DNA of 64,000 nt from Clavelina lepadiformis (GCF_947623445.1 NC_135241.1:2668501-2732500), one strand, 5' to 3'. Numbered from the stretch's first letter, positions 11,513 through 20,686 are shown. Numbers and translations: made by a program. The notes: a model not told the origin generated them from the sequence alone.

Positions 11513-14247
11513 TATTCAGTCGACAGCTCAGTCGACAACACCAGTTGCTTGATTGTCAGCAAAGACAAACTTCGACAATTTATACTCCTAATAAAAACAT
11601 CATTTGATCGTAATTAAGTTGGCTTTTCTAGTTTGTTTGGGCAAAGTGTTTCTTCTGATCTGCAGGTTTTACAAAGACCTGTAATGAAATGTGGGTTAAT
11701 GGTAGTTGAACTTGACAGTTTGACCCACTTCATTACAATGTTTGCTGGTTGAATTGTTTATTGCGGTCAATGATATATGAGTCTCATAAGGTCGTTGTCT
11801 GCTTTTCTCAACCTTGGACTTAATTGTTCACCTTAACGAAGTATTGTCTTATGAAGATGACAACAAAGTTGTATACATTATTCCTTCTGTATATTTTAAT
11901 CTCTCCTTACCATCACAGACCTGTCACAGTCCATAAACACTTTATAACACTTATTAGTTAAATACTGGTCATACAAGCTAACTTCCCTGGGTAATAGAAG
12001 CTATTTTACTATTTACATAAATGCGAACATATAAGAATATGAACTTCATAACATGTACTACGCTTAGACAACCACGTGTTAATATATATTGGAGCGTTGC
12101 CAAGTTTTTCGTAGCTTCCCGGTCGTAGGCGCGCAATTTTTCTGTCCACACAGCGCAAATATAGATCCTGGCGACAACCAATTCCGTTTATGCTAATGTC
12201 GGATATGCAATTTCTTCTCAGAAGCTTTGAACATCTTTTTAAAAATAGGCATTAAAAGGAACTTAAGCGAGTAGAAGTATTCCTTCTGTTCCATTGGTAC
12301 TTTCAGCGCGAGCACCTTTCACGAAAACCTTGTCAATATTGGGCTTGTCTTATGCTTCAGGAAAAAAGAGAGAGACCAAAAAGATTGATGTTAGTTAAGT
12401 TTTTCGTTTATTTATCGTCTATTTTACCTGAATGGTCTATATACTCTATAAGACTCCATTTCCACTGGCGTTTTCAGAGCTTGCCTAAAATAAAACAAAT
12501 CCCTTTCAAATGACATGCTTTGTCGATAACTCTGACCTGTAACTGTAAGCTATATTGTGCGGCAGTTTGTGCTAGCCAGCCAGCGGTTGAAGATCAAACA
12601 CTACAGTTCAGTCGAATTTATCAACATAAAAAGATCGTTTTATCTCGTTATGGAAAGCACAACTAGATACATATCTTTATAGAATCGCGGCCTTTGGAAG
12701 CAATTACTTGGCTTCGCCCTTGTGACGCGATCACAAGACGAACAGACAGCAGAGAGTCAGTGTTATGTAGTTAAGAGTAAACTTCTGTTTTTGCTTGAAT
12801 TTCCAAGTGTCTTGTTTCTTAGCTTATATCGGTTTTCCGACTATAAGATGGCTCCAATCGCTGAAATCGCTCATTTTATTTCAAGTCAAACATTTTATTT
12901 ATTACAGAACCAGCAACATAAATAAACTTTCTGTCAGGAACAATAAGCTATAAATCTACACGCAGTATGATTGTGTATTTTTCTTTGTTTTTGACCAAAC
13001 GACAAGAAACCCTATTTCATTACCGATGACAAGGACACGCCCAAGTAATTTATTGACATATCTGGTTGTAAATTACATTTTTATAATTCTCCTATTGTAC
13101 CATGCTTTTTTCGCCCTTGTTTGGTTTTTGGAAGAAAATATGATTGTATTGCGTATTGCACAAATAACTCATTTCAAAGATATTCCTTGCCAATTTACGC
13201 TCCATTCGACGGTAGTAATAATTGTACCATTAATCTCTAAACTACAACACCGGCTGCATACAACGACAAGCGGCTAAGACCACTATATGACACATGTTTG
13301 TTTAAGACTGTTCAAAAAAACTAGAAAGATTTTGATAGTTGCTACGTGGAATCATTGGAATTAGGAATCCTTGTGTTGGAATACGTATGAAAGCAAAAAC
13401 AACTTGGTGAACTTATCTACTTGGCAAACAATAACATGATAGACGCTATCTACATGGTTGACAGGAAATCAAACAAACTTTAATCATCATGAAAAAAAAT
13501 CGAAACCTTAAAAGACTTGGTAAATATAAGTAATAGTGGACTGGATGTAAATAAAAACACGACCATTGAGAAAGTAGAGAAATTAAAACAGTTCCTTGAA
13601 TAGACCTCTGTCTCTTTATCGCCCGTAGCCTACATTCTATTACGCTACTGCTATTGGGGGCAACGCCTTTAACAACCATCCTTATAACGATGCACTCGAT
13701 CATAACCTATTCCAGAAAAAACATAAACCGGTAAAGATCTTCTAATTGTATCTAGATGAATGGAGACCAATAAAGGCCAGATAAATCAATCCTGTGCACA
13801 ACAGAAGCTCCTAAAAGTTAATTAAGAGCAAAGTAACAATTCAACCAACAAAAAATAACTGATGAACAAGAATTTAGCAACTAACCACCCCATTCGTCAA
13901 GGATTAGCTCATAGGAAAGGGAAAAGGAATGCACGGATTAGCCATTCGTATGAGCTGAAAGGAATAATTCCATTTTTTAAAACTATTTTACGTGTATTAT
14001 AAATATGTTGAACATTTTTCAGAATTATGCTCAAAGGCTGGCGAACAATTGTTTTCAGGAGATGATAAGGTACCAGATGATGCAAGAAGCACAAAACTTT
14101 TGTTAATACTGCTCTGGTTGTAAGTTGCCGAACATCCTCCCAGAGTTTGCAGGTTCAAAACCTTGTCCACCCACCTCCTGCTTTTCTTGCGAGATTGTAA
14201 GTTCGACTGCGTTAAAGTGCACAATAATATTGCAAAAACGCCCAAAG
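11513..14247. other. Intergenic, no gene recognised
   Basis: AT-rich sequence upstream of the GT32 start. Short open frames on both strands have no family signature or splice support. The GT32 promoter should lie within the first few hundred bases, but no element is recognisable. Confidence 0.5.
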
Positions 14248-14410
14248 TCCTAAAGCAATAAAGTCAAGATGCACAGAAAGCAGAGGGTGGGTGGGGGGAA
14301 GCTCATGGCGCAGTGGAAAAATCGGAGAACGTCGATCGACAAGCTGCAGGTTCAAACCAGCGAGCCGCAGAGCGACGAGTCAACAACCGTTTGATGACCA
14401 TTTGACCGTC
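14248..14410 (+). repeat. tRNA-derived SINE-like repeat, left arm of an inverted pair
   Basis: Contains a clear Pol III A box (TGGCGCAGTGG near 14306) and a B-box-like GGTTCAAACC about 45 bp further on, preceded by a G-rich run. An inverted copy lies at 15322-15486, so the two could pair over about 160 bp. The tail AACAACCGTTTGATGACC is shared by both. Confidence 0.65.
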
Positions 14411-14415
14411 TAGAC

Positions 14416-14694
14416 CAGGGATGTCTAACCTGCGGCCCGCCTGAGATTTTTGTTCGGCCCGCTAGTCATTTTCACTCCAAGTAGTATTTTGAACTTTCAA
14501 TCTTACCCTAATTAAAATGTACCAGTCAGCTTTTAGGGGTGCAGTAATAGTATAGTATGGTAGCAACAGGATTATATATAACTATAAGACTCGAAGATCT
14601 ACCCATTTTTCTTGAAATTTAATAGTTTCTGCGGCCCACTGAATTATTTCAAGTGACAATGCGGCCCACTACAATAAAAGGTTGGACATCCCTG
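14416..14694. mobile_element. hAT MITE inserted in a 28-bp tandem array
   Basis: 279 bp with inverted ends CAGGGATGTCTAACCTG and GGTTGGACATCCCTG. It contains the GCGGCCCGC/GCGGCCCAC words common near hAT termini. The flanks CTAGACCA and CTAGAACA look like an 8-bp duplication with one change. The insertion interrupts the TCTAGACCACCAGCTGG repeat array. Confidence 0.75.
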
Positions 14695-14696
14695 CT

Positions 14697-14862
14697 AGAA
14701 CACCAGCTGGCTAGACTCACGTCTAGACCACCAGCTGGCTAGACTCACGTCTAGACCACCAGCTGGCTAGACTCACGTTTAGACCACCAGCTGGCTTGAC
14801 TCACGTCTAGACCACCAGCTGGCTTGACTCACGTCTAGACCACCAGCTGGCTAGACTCACGT
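14697..14862 (+). repeat. 28-bp tandem repeat, about 6 units
   Basis: Units of ACCAGCTGGCTAGACTCACG plus TCTAGACC with few changes. A related array in inverted sense (GACGTGAGTCTGGCCAGCTGG, about 30 bp) lies at 15217-15320. Together they form part of the nested inverted structure between 14.2 and 17.0 kb. Confidence 0.88.
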
Positions 14863-14889
14863 AAATTCTGAGTATTTAGCTGCCGGAAG

Positions 14890-15069
14890 CTGTAAAAAAA
14901 GTTGCAAAAGTTGCAAAAACTTGCCCTACTAATCACCTAATCCTAATCCTAATCACTTACCTTATATAATATATATAGATATCTATATATAGATATAGTC
15001 AAAAGTAAAGCTAAAATTTATGAATTTCTTCACGTTTAAGGGGTCACTTCCCAATAAAACGACAATTTA
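14890..15069 (+). repeat. Inverted-repeat arm with a MITE end fragment (copy D)
   Basis: Reverse complement of about 16840-17005. It covers TTGCAAAAACTTGCCC, a CCTAAT-rich stretch, ATAGATATCTATATATAG and a flank ending CTTCACGT. Then come TTAA (15036-15039) and the first ~30 bp of the MITE (15040-15069), which is cut off by an AT dinucleotide run to about 15100. Confidence 0.8.
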
Positions 15070-15100
15070 CTATATATATAGTATATATATATATATATAG

Positions 15101-15190
15101 TATTAACTATAAGCTAGTTTCAACTAAATTTTAAGTACTAAAGTAAACTTCTGTTATTTGCTTAAACGTGAAGAAATTCATAAATTTTAG
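15101..15190 (-). repeat. X-end fragment with an empty TTAA site (X5)
   Basis: Carries the terminal ~60 bp of repeat X joined through a single TTAA (15162-15165) to ACGTGAAGAAATTC. At 16340-16890 the same two flanks are separated by MITE copy C with TTAA on each side. This stretch is therefore the pre-insertion or precisely excised version of that site. Confidence 0.85.
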
Positions 15191-15216
15191 TTGTGATGTT
15201 TTGTTGATGATGTTAA

Positions 15217-15320
15217 TTTTAGGTGGCCTACAGACGTGAGTCTGGCCAGCTGGTGGCCAACAGACGTGAGTCTGGCCAGCTGGTGGCCTACAGACGTGAG
15301 TCTGGCCAGCTGGTGGCCTA
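15217..15320 (-). repeat. 30-bp tandem repeat, about 3.5 units
   Basis: Units with core CAGACGTGAGTCTGGCCAGC alternating with TGGTGGCCTA. It is an inverted relative of the array at 14697-14862. Confidence 0.85.
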
Positions 15321-15321
15321 G

Positions 15322-15486
15322 ACAGTCAAATGGTCATCAAACGGTTGTTGGCTCGTCGCTCTGCGGCTCGCTGGTTTGAACCTGCAGCTTGTCTGTCGAC
15401 GTTCTCCGGTTTTTTCCACTGTGCTATAGGTTCCCCCCACCCACCCTATGCTTTCTGCGAATCTTGATTTTATTGCTTTAGTACTT
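15322..15486 (-). repeat. tRNA-derived SINE-like repeat, right arm of an inverted pair
   Basis: Inverted copy of 14248-14410: GGTTTGAACC is the B-box complement and CCACTGTGC the A-box region, followed by the C-rich complement of the G run. It ends beside tRNA-Ser array 2. Confidence 0.65.
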
Positions 15487-15539
15487 AAATAAAATCGCAC
15501 TTTTCGCAAATCACTTATGGAAGCGTGATTCCAATTCCG

Positions 15540-15621
15540 CGTTGTCGGCAGGATTCGAACCTACGCGGGCAGAGCCCAGCAGATTTCGAGTCTGTCGCCT
15601 TAACCACTCGGCCACGACAAC
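15540..15621 (-). tRNA. tRNA-Ser(CGA), array 2
   Basis: An 82 nt gene with paired acceptor stem and intact A and B boxes. The anticodon loop CTCGAAA gives CGA. One mismatch lies at the outer pair of the anticodon stem. The four array-2 genes repeat every 159 bp on the minus strand. Confidence 0.85.
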
Positions 15622-15698
15622 TGTGCTTAATGCATAGATGAAATAGTTAAAATGCCACATTTCCGAATATCCATATGAAATTGCAAAAGTAATATCTG

Positions 15699-15780
15699 CA
15701 TTGTCGGCAGGATTCGAACCTACGCGGGCAGGGCCCAATAGATTTCGAGTTTGTCGCCTTAACCACTCGGCCACGACAAC
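15699..15780 (-). pseudogene. tRNA-Ser(CGA)-like, degraded, array 2
   Basis: Keeps both boxes and anticodon CGA. The anticodon stem (ACAAA against TCTAT) has two mismatches and the acceptor end has a G-U pair. Probably a tRNA pseudogene. Confidence 0.7.
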
Positions 15781-15857
15781 TGTGCTTAATGCATAGATGA
15801 AATAGTTAAAATGCCACATTTCCGAATATCCATATGAAATTGCAAAAGTAATATCTG

Positions 15858-15939
15858 CATTGTCGGCAGGATTCTAACCTACGAGGGCAGGGCCCAACAG
15901 ATTTCGAGTCTGTCGCCTTAACCACTCGGCCACGACAAC
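15858..15939 (-). pseudogene. tRNA-Ser(CGA)-like with damaged B box, array 2
   Basis: The T-loop reads GGTTAGAATCC, losing the invariant C of the B box. The rest of the backbone and anticodon CGA are kept. Probably inactive. Confidence 0.7.
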
Positions 15940-16016
15940 TGTGCTTAATGCATAGATGAAATAGATAAAATCGCACTTTTCCGAATATCCATATGAAATT
16001 GCAAAAGTAATATCGG

Positions 16017-16098
16017 CGTTGTCGGCGGGATTCGAACCTACGCGGGCAGGGCCTAACAGATTTCAAGTCTGTCGCCTTAACCACTCGGCCACGACAAC
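16017..16098 (-). tRNA. tRNA-Ser(TGA), array 2
   Basis: An 82 nt gene with paired acceptor and anticodon stems, anticodon TGA and B box GGTTCGAATCC. The variable arm is slightly altered (AGGC-CCT-GCCC). It is the first gene of array 2 after repeat X3 in the minus-strand sense. Confidence 0.88.
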
Positions 16099-16141
16099 TG
16101 TGCTTAATGTGCAATGCAAATAGATAAAATGGCACTTTTCT

Positions 16142-16400
16142 CGAATCACTAGATAAATTCCACCATGTCGGTGTTTCCGGAATCTTCTCCTGACTTTCAA
16201 ATCTGACAAGATGAAAATGTAGCTAGCGTAGTCTAGATGAAAATCAAGCAAGCGTAGTCTAGATAAAAATCTAGCTAGGGTAGTCTAGATGAAAATCAAG
16301 CTGATTTCGAGACCTAGCTACGCCTACGTCTCTGTAGTGTATTAACTATAAGCTAGTTTCAACTAAATTTTAAGTACTAAAGTAAACTTCTGTTATTTGC
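16142..16400 (-). repeat. Repeat X, copy 3, internally deleted
   Basis: Contains 26-bp units, then the GAGACCTAGCTACGCC end of X joined directly to the terminal AACTATAAGCTAGTTTC end; about 300 bp of the middle is missing. It abuts the TTAA of MITE copy C. The first part (16142-16210) is directly repeated at 17050-17125. Confidence 0.8.
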
Positions 16401-16404
16401 TTAA

Positions 16405-16864
16405 GGGATCATGTCCCAATTCAAAGAGATAGGCTTTTCAATGCAAAGTACATTAAATCAAGAAGCTACCAACGCAAAACTACATCATAAACCTTCCCTG
16501 AATTTTGGCTTGCAACAAGACCTAGGTTATGTCTGTCTACAGTCTTAATTTGGACAAAATCCATGTACTCAGTTTTCTATAACAATTGCCTAAACTTTAC
16601 AACAAGTTTTTAGCTTAACATTTTATGACAAATACTCCAAAAAAACAAAAATTCAAACCCACACAAAATTTACAACTTAGCCTAGACCTGGAACCAGCTG
16701 TCGTCAAAGCAACGACGAACTACTCCACATCGACGTCACATGCGCATTGGACCGGAAAATTTTTCCTTTTTTTAATATGACGCATTGAGTGCGACACGGT
16801 CACAATCACTGTGTTGCCCGGCACAAAATTGTCGTTTTATTGGGAAGTGACCCCTTAAACGTGA
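16405..16864 (-). mobile_element. piggyBac-like TTAA MITE, copy C (inverted)
   Basis: A 460 bp copy in reverse orientation, flanked by TTAA at 16401-16404 and 16865-16868. One base in the first terminal run differs (GGGATCATGTCCC). It sits at the same position relative to repeat X as copy A. Confidence 0.87.
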
Positions 16865-17005
16865 AGAAATTCATAAATTTTAGTTTTACTTATGACTATA
16901 TCTATATATAGCTATCTATATATATTATATAAGGTAAGTGATTAGGATTAGGATTAGGTGATTAGTAGGGCAAGTTTTTGCAACTTTTGCAACTTTTTTT
17001 AGTTG
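16865..17005 (-). repeat. Inverted-repeat arm paired with 14890-15039
   Basis: Reverse complement of 14890-15039, including ATAGCTATCTATATATATTA and a GATTAGGATTAGG stretch. The two arms enclose array 2, X3 and MITE C and could form a very large hairpin. Confidence 0.8.
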
Positions 17006-17049
17006 CTAGCTTAATGCATAGATGAAATAGATAAAATGGCACTTTAATC

Positions 17050-17200
17050 GAATCACTAGATAGATTCCACCGTGTCGGTGTTTCCGGAATCTTCTCCTGA
17101 CTTTCAAATCTGACAAGATGAAAATGTACCTAGCGAAGTCTAGATGAAAATCAAGCTGATTTCGAGACCTAGCTACGCCTACGTCTCTGTAGTGTATCAG
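17050..17200 (-). repeat. Repeat X, copy 4, truncated by a satellite
   Basis: Repeats the TCCGGAATCTTCTCCTGAC flank and one 26-bp unit. It then carries the GAGACCTAGCTACGCC end of X and breaks off at 17200, where the 8-bp satellite begins. Confidence 0.8.
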
Positions 17201-17734
17201 CGACTCGGCGACTCGGCGACTCGGCGACTCGGCGACTCGGCGACTCGGCGACTCGGCGACTCGGCGACTCGGCGACTCGGCGACTCGGCGACTCGGCGAC
17301 TCGGCGACTCGGCGACTCGGCGACTCGGCGACTCGGCGACTCGGCGACTCGGCGACTCGGCGACTCGGCGACTCGGCGACTCGGCGACTCGGCGACTCGG
17401 CGACTCGGCGACTCGGCGACTCGGCGACTCGGCGACTCGGCGACTCGGCGACTCGGCGACTCGGCGACTCGGCGACTCGGCGACTCGGCGACTCGGCGAC
17501 TCGGCGACTCGGCGACTCGGCGACTCGGCGACTCGGCGACTCGGCGACTCGGCGACTCGGCGACTCGGCGACTCGGCGACTCGGCGACTCGGCGACTCGG
17601 CGACTCGGCGACTCGGCGACTCGGCGACTCGGCGACTCGGCGACTCGGCGACTCGGCGACTCGGCGACTCGGCGACTCGGCGACTCGGCGACTCGGCGAC
17701 TCGGCGACTCGGCGACTCGGCGACTCGGCGACTC
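17201..17734. repeat. Perfect 8-bp satellite (CGACTCGG)n, about 67 units
   Basis: 534 bp of uninterrupted CGACTCGG with no unit variants that I can see, implying recent expansion or continuing homogenisation. It ends about 12 bp from the 3' end of tRNA-Arg on the opposite strand. The unit is not a multiple of three, but a 24-bp superperiod keeps frames open; the apparent protein is not believed. Confidence 0.97.
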
Positions 17735-17745
17735 AGCTACTTAAT

Positions 17746-17819
17746 CATCCCTGCCGGGATTCGAACCCGGAACCTCTGGATTAGAAGTCCAGCGCGCTAA
17801 TCCATTGCGCCACAGAGAC
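17746..17819 (-). tRNA. tRNA-Arg(TCT)
   Basis: A 74 nt gene with A box TGGCGCAATGG, anticodon loop ACTTCTAAT (TCT), B box GGTTCGAATCC, and paired acceptor, anticodon and T stems. No run of four T follows; the (GCCGAGTC)n satellite begins about 12 nt after its end on this strand. Confidence 0.93.
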
Positions 17820-18008
17820 AAACTCATACCAAGATTTAACATTTTCACCCTTTAAAAAACAATCCAACCTAGAAAGTTGGAAAAAATTACTTGATCAAAC
17901 CGTTTTTGAACTAAGACATAAGTTTCTCAATGTTCGATTTTACTATCCGCTTCAATGCATTCCGACACAAAGTTAGCATATATGTGAAGTAAAACTTTCC
18001 AAAGATAC

Positions 18009-18126
18009 TGTCAGAAGTGGAATTCGAACCCACGCCTCTATTCGGAGACCAGAACACCCTATAGCCGCACAAAGCGACTAAGTCTCTGCTTGAGTCTGGC
18101 GCCTTAGACCACTCGGCCATCCTGAC
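18009..18126 (-). tRNA. tRNA-Leu(CAA) with 34-nt intron
   Basis: A 118 nt gene beginning GTCAGGATGGCCGAGTGG, with anticodon CAA followed by a ~34 nt intron at the usual site one base after the anticodon. It resumes TTCTGGTCTCCG and ends TTCTGACA. The layout matches the conserved intron-containing tRNA-Leu(CAA) of animals. Confidence 0.93.
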
Positions 18127-18408
18127 TTCGATGTTTTGTATTCATCTTCGTTCTTATAATACTTAACACAAAACCAGGAAAAGGCTGAATTTAGCACTAA
18201 TATCACGGTTGTTTTTACTCGTGGCTGTATAAAATTCACAGATGCATGCAACGATGTTTAATCGAGGATAAATACAACGAAGCAGGCCAAGTTGTTTCAT
18301 TCTAGTTTCACTTTATGGAAGACGTAGACGATGATGTTAACGGTATGCTCAATTTAGGATGAAACTATGTACAGTTAAGTGATAAGATTTTAAAAGTATT
18401 AAGCCAAT

Positions 18409-18455
18409 CATCCCTGCCGGGACTCGAACCCGGAACCTCTGGATTAGAGGTCCAG
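18409..18455 (-). pseudogene. tRNA-Arg(CCT)-like 3' half
   Basis: Matches the 3' half of tRNA-Arg from the anticodon stem (anticodon CCT) to the discriminator, with an intact T arm. The 5' half is replaced by TTAGCTAG repeats. Confidence 0.85.
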
Positions 18456-18480
18456 TTAGCTAGTTAGCTAGTTAGCTAGT
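18455..18480. repeat. 8-bp repeat (GTTAGCTA)n, 3 units
   Basis: Three GTTAGCTA units lie exactly at the break of the truncated tRNA-Arg. This is the third 8-bp-period array beside a tRNA in this district. Confidence 0.85.
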
Positions 18481-18509
18481 ACTCAACATTACCCATTAAC
18501 ATTATCATT

Positions 18510-18557
18510 ACCCAACAGATTTCGAGTCTGACGCCTTAACCGCTAGGCCAAGAAAAC
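18510..18557 (-). pseudogene. tRNA-Ser-like 5' half
   Basis: Carries the degraded 5' portion of the tRNA-Ser backbone (TTTTCTTGGCCTAGCGG start) up to the anticodon stem with CGA. The 3' half is absent. Confidence 0.7.
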
Positions 18558-18641
18558 TATGCTTAATGATTTATGTATAAAGGAAATCATTAAAGTGGCA
18601 CTTTTCTCAATATACTTGTTAATTTGTAAAATTAATATCGC

Positions 18642-18723
18642 CGTTGTCGACAGGATTAGAATCTATGCGGGCGGAGCCCAACAGATTTCTAGTCTGTCGC
18701 CTTAACCACTCGGCCACGACAAC
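18642..18723 (-). pseudogene. tRNA-Ser(AGA)-like with altered T arm
   Basis: Full-length 82 nt with anticodon AGA and paired acceptor stem. The T-loop/B box is changed (GATTCTAATCC) and the variable arm is altered, so activity is doubtful. Confidence 0.65.
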
Positions 18724-18800
18724 TGTGCCTAATGTTCAATGCAAATAAATAAGATCGCACTTTTCCTAATATCCATATGAAATTGCAAAAGTAATATCGG

Positions 18801-18856
18801 CGTTGTCGGCAGGATTCGAACCTACGCGGGCAGAGCCCAACAGATTTCATGTCTGA
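18801..18856 (-). pseudogene. tRNA-Ser 3' half fused to repeat X2
   Basis: Intact T arm and acceptor 3' strand. The sequence breaks after the anticodon region, which has mutated to ATG, and runs into the 26-bp repeats of X2. Confidence 0.75.
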
Positions 18857-18867
18857 CTTTCAAATCT

Positions 18868-19463
18868 TACAAGATGAAAATCTAGCTAGCGTAGTCTAGA
18901 TGAGAATCTAGCTAGCGTAGTCTAGATGAAAATCAAGCTAGCGTAGTCTAGATGAAAATCAAGCTAACGTAGTCTAGATGAAAATCAAGCCAGCGTAGTC
19001 TAGATGAAAATCTAGCAAGCGTAGTCTAGACGAAAATCTAGCCAACGTAGTCTAGATGAGAATCAAGCTGATTTCGTGACCTAGCTACGCCTACGTCTCC
19101 ACGGTGAATTGAACCGTTCGCGCGTCACAAGGTTTTGTGGCGGTTAACATGAGCGAACCATTTTGTTGAATCACTCAACCTAACGGTAAGCTATTACCAC
19201 TTATAGGAATGTCAGTCAACCGTAAAAATCAAGCGTTTTTGATAAAAATTGTTTCGTATTCTGTCTTGGCTATTTTGACATGTAGCACTAAACACGTTCA
19301 CGTATTTAACACGACTGAACGATTGCAGAAATTTGCCACTATGTAATGGGTAAGATGTTAACGTTTGCTGCCTTTTGTTCAGTTTCTTGTTAAACTAGAG
19401 TTTCCTAGTTAACTATAAGCTAGTTTCAACTAAATTTCAAGCACTAAAGTAAACTTCTGTTAT
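18868..19463 (-). repeat. Repeat X, copy 2 (full length, inverted)
   Basis: Near-identical reverse complement of 6681-7195, with a longer array (about 7) of the 26-bp unit at 18868-19065. The outer end stops within a base or two of where copies 1 and 3 meet TTAA and a MITE; here the flank reads TTTAGTTTGAC and there is no MITE. Confidence 0.87.
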
Positions 19464-20237
19464 TTACTTTAGTTTGACTTACTGTTAACCTAAGCGCCTA
19501 TATTTGAAAATATATCGTTCCGGTTCATTTTTATGCAGAGTTCAAATTAAATTCCAAAAGTTTTCAAAATCTGCCTTCAACAACATTACCTTCTAAAAGT
19601 ATGAAACTAAAGACTTCCAGTAATTATATTTATTGTAATGGGAAAAGCTGAAACAAAGCAGTTGAATAATTGTAGCTGTCTCACAAAACGCGTATAAGTG
19701 TTGCGTCATAACAATGGTGCACGAAATACAACAAGAAATGGGAGCGGTGAAATGATAACTAAACGAAAGTAGCAGTTTTTGTTCCTGCTTACTTGGCAAG
19801 TATAATATCCAGTTAGTTGGCGACCTAGCCAGTACCAACTGTTTGAGTGAAGCAGTTGAGCACCGAGGCAGGGTTGTTAACAAGTAAGTTTTTTTACTCT
19901 TTTTTGAGCCATTCCAGCACTGCCAGAAGATCTAAGCTATTGTTAACTATACAAGAGCAATGCCATGGGAAGAAATTTGAAAAAACAATTCACTTTAAAA
20001 AGTAATATTCGTCAGCAGTGTTTTTGAAATGTAGCCTACAGGGTAATCTGTAAAGTTTGCCGCCTCTAGAACTTTTTTTTCGGGGTGACGTTCTAGATCT
20101 AGTTATTGGGCCCACATTCAGAGTCTGGCCTCCTCTACCGACGGCGCCAATTGCATCTTCGTTGGGAGTAGTTTCCAACGGTAACCGTGTGTCATCCGGG
20201 TGTTTTCCGCCGGGACGGGTCGACCTGCGGAGCTTAA

Positions 20238-20686
20238 GGGGTCACTTCCCAATAAAACGACAATTTTGAGCCGGCAACACAGTGATTGTGACCGTGTCGC
20301 ACTCAATGCGTCATATTAAAAAAAGTAAAAATTTTCCGGTCCAATGCGCATGTGACGTCGATGTGGAGTAGTTCGTCGTTGCTTTGACAACAGCTGGTTC
20401 CAGGTCTAGGCTAAGTTGTAAATTTTGTGTGGGTTTGAATTTTTGTTTTTTTGAAGTATTTGTCATAAAATTTTAAGCTAAAAACTTGTTGTAAAGTTTA
20501 GGCAATTGTTATAGAAAACTGAGTTAATGGATTTTGTCCAAATTAAGACTGCAGACAGACATAACCTAGGTCTTGTTGCAAGCCAAAATTCAGGGTAGGT
20601 TTATGATGTATTTTTGCGTTGGTAGCTTCTTGATTTAATGTACTTTGCATTGAAAAACCTGTCTCTTTGAATTGGGACATGACCCC
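20238..20686 (+). mobile_element. piggyBac-like TTAA MITE, copy B
   Basis: 449 bp, the same length and orientation as copy A, flanked by TTAA at 20234-20237 and 20687-20690. Its neighbours are unrelated to repeat X, so this is an independent insertion. Confidence 0.88.

Noticed and set aside
13446-14245. Several minus-strand frames of 60-85 codons upstream of the GT32 gene
   Set aside because: They overlap each other in different frames and show no coding motifs or consistent splice sites.
14930-14960. CCTAATCCTAATCCTAATC as an interstitial telomere tract
   Set aside because: The unit is CCTAAT, not the CCCTAA of animal telomeres, and only about three copies are present.
15511-16251. Minus-strand frames reading VVVAEWLRRQTRN
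   Set aside because: These are translations of the tRNA-Ser genes themselves, a well-known source of false protein predictions.
17144-17800. A 218-codon frame made of RRLGDSAT repeats
   Set aside because: It is the translation of the (CGACTCGG)n satellite running into the complement of tRNA-Arg; the 24-bp superperiod simply avoids stops.
19990-20233. Minus-strand sequence reading GPITRSR and a Pro/Arg-rich stretch, suggestive of a retroelement tail
   Set aside because: Too short, with no protease, reverse transcriptase or LTR nearby; no element can be delimited.
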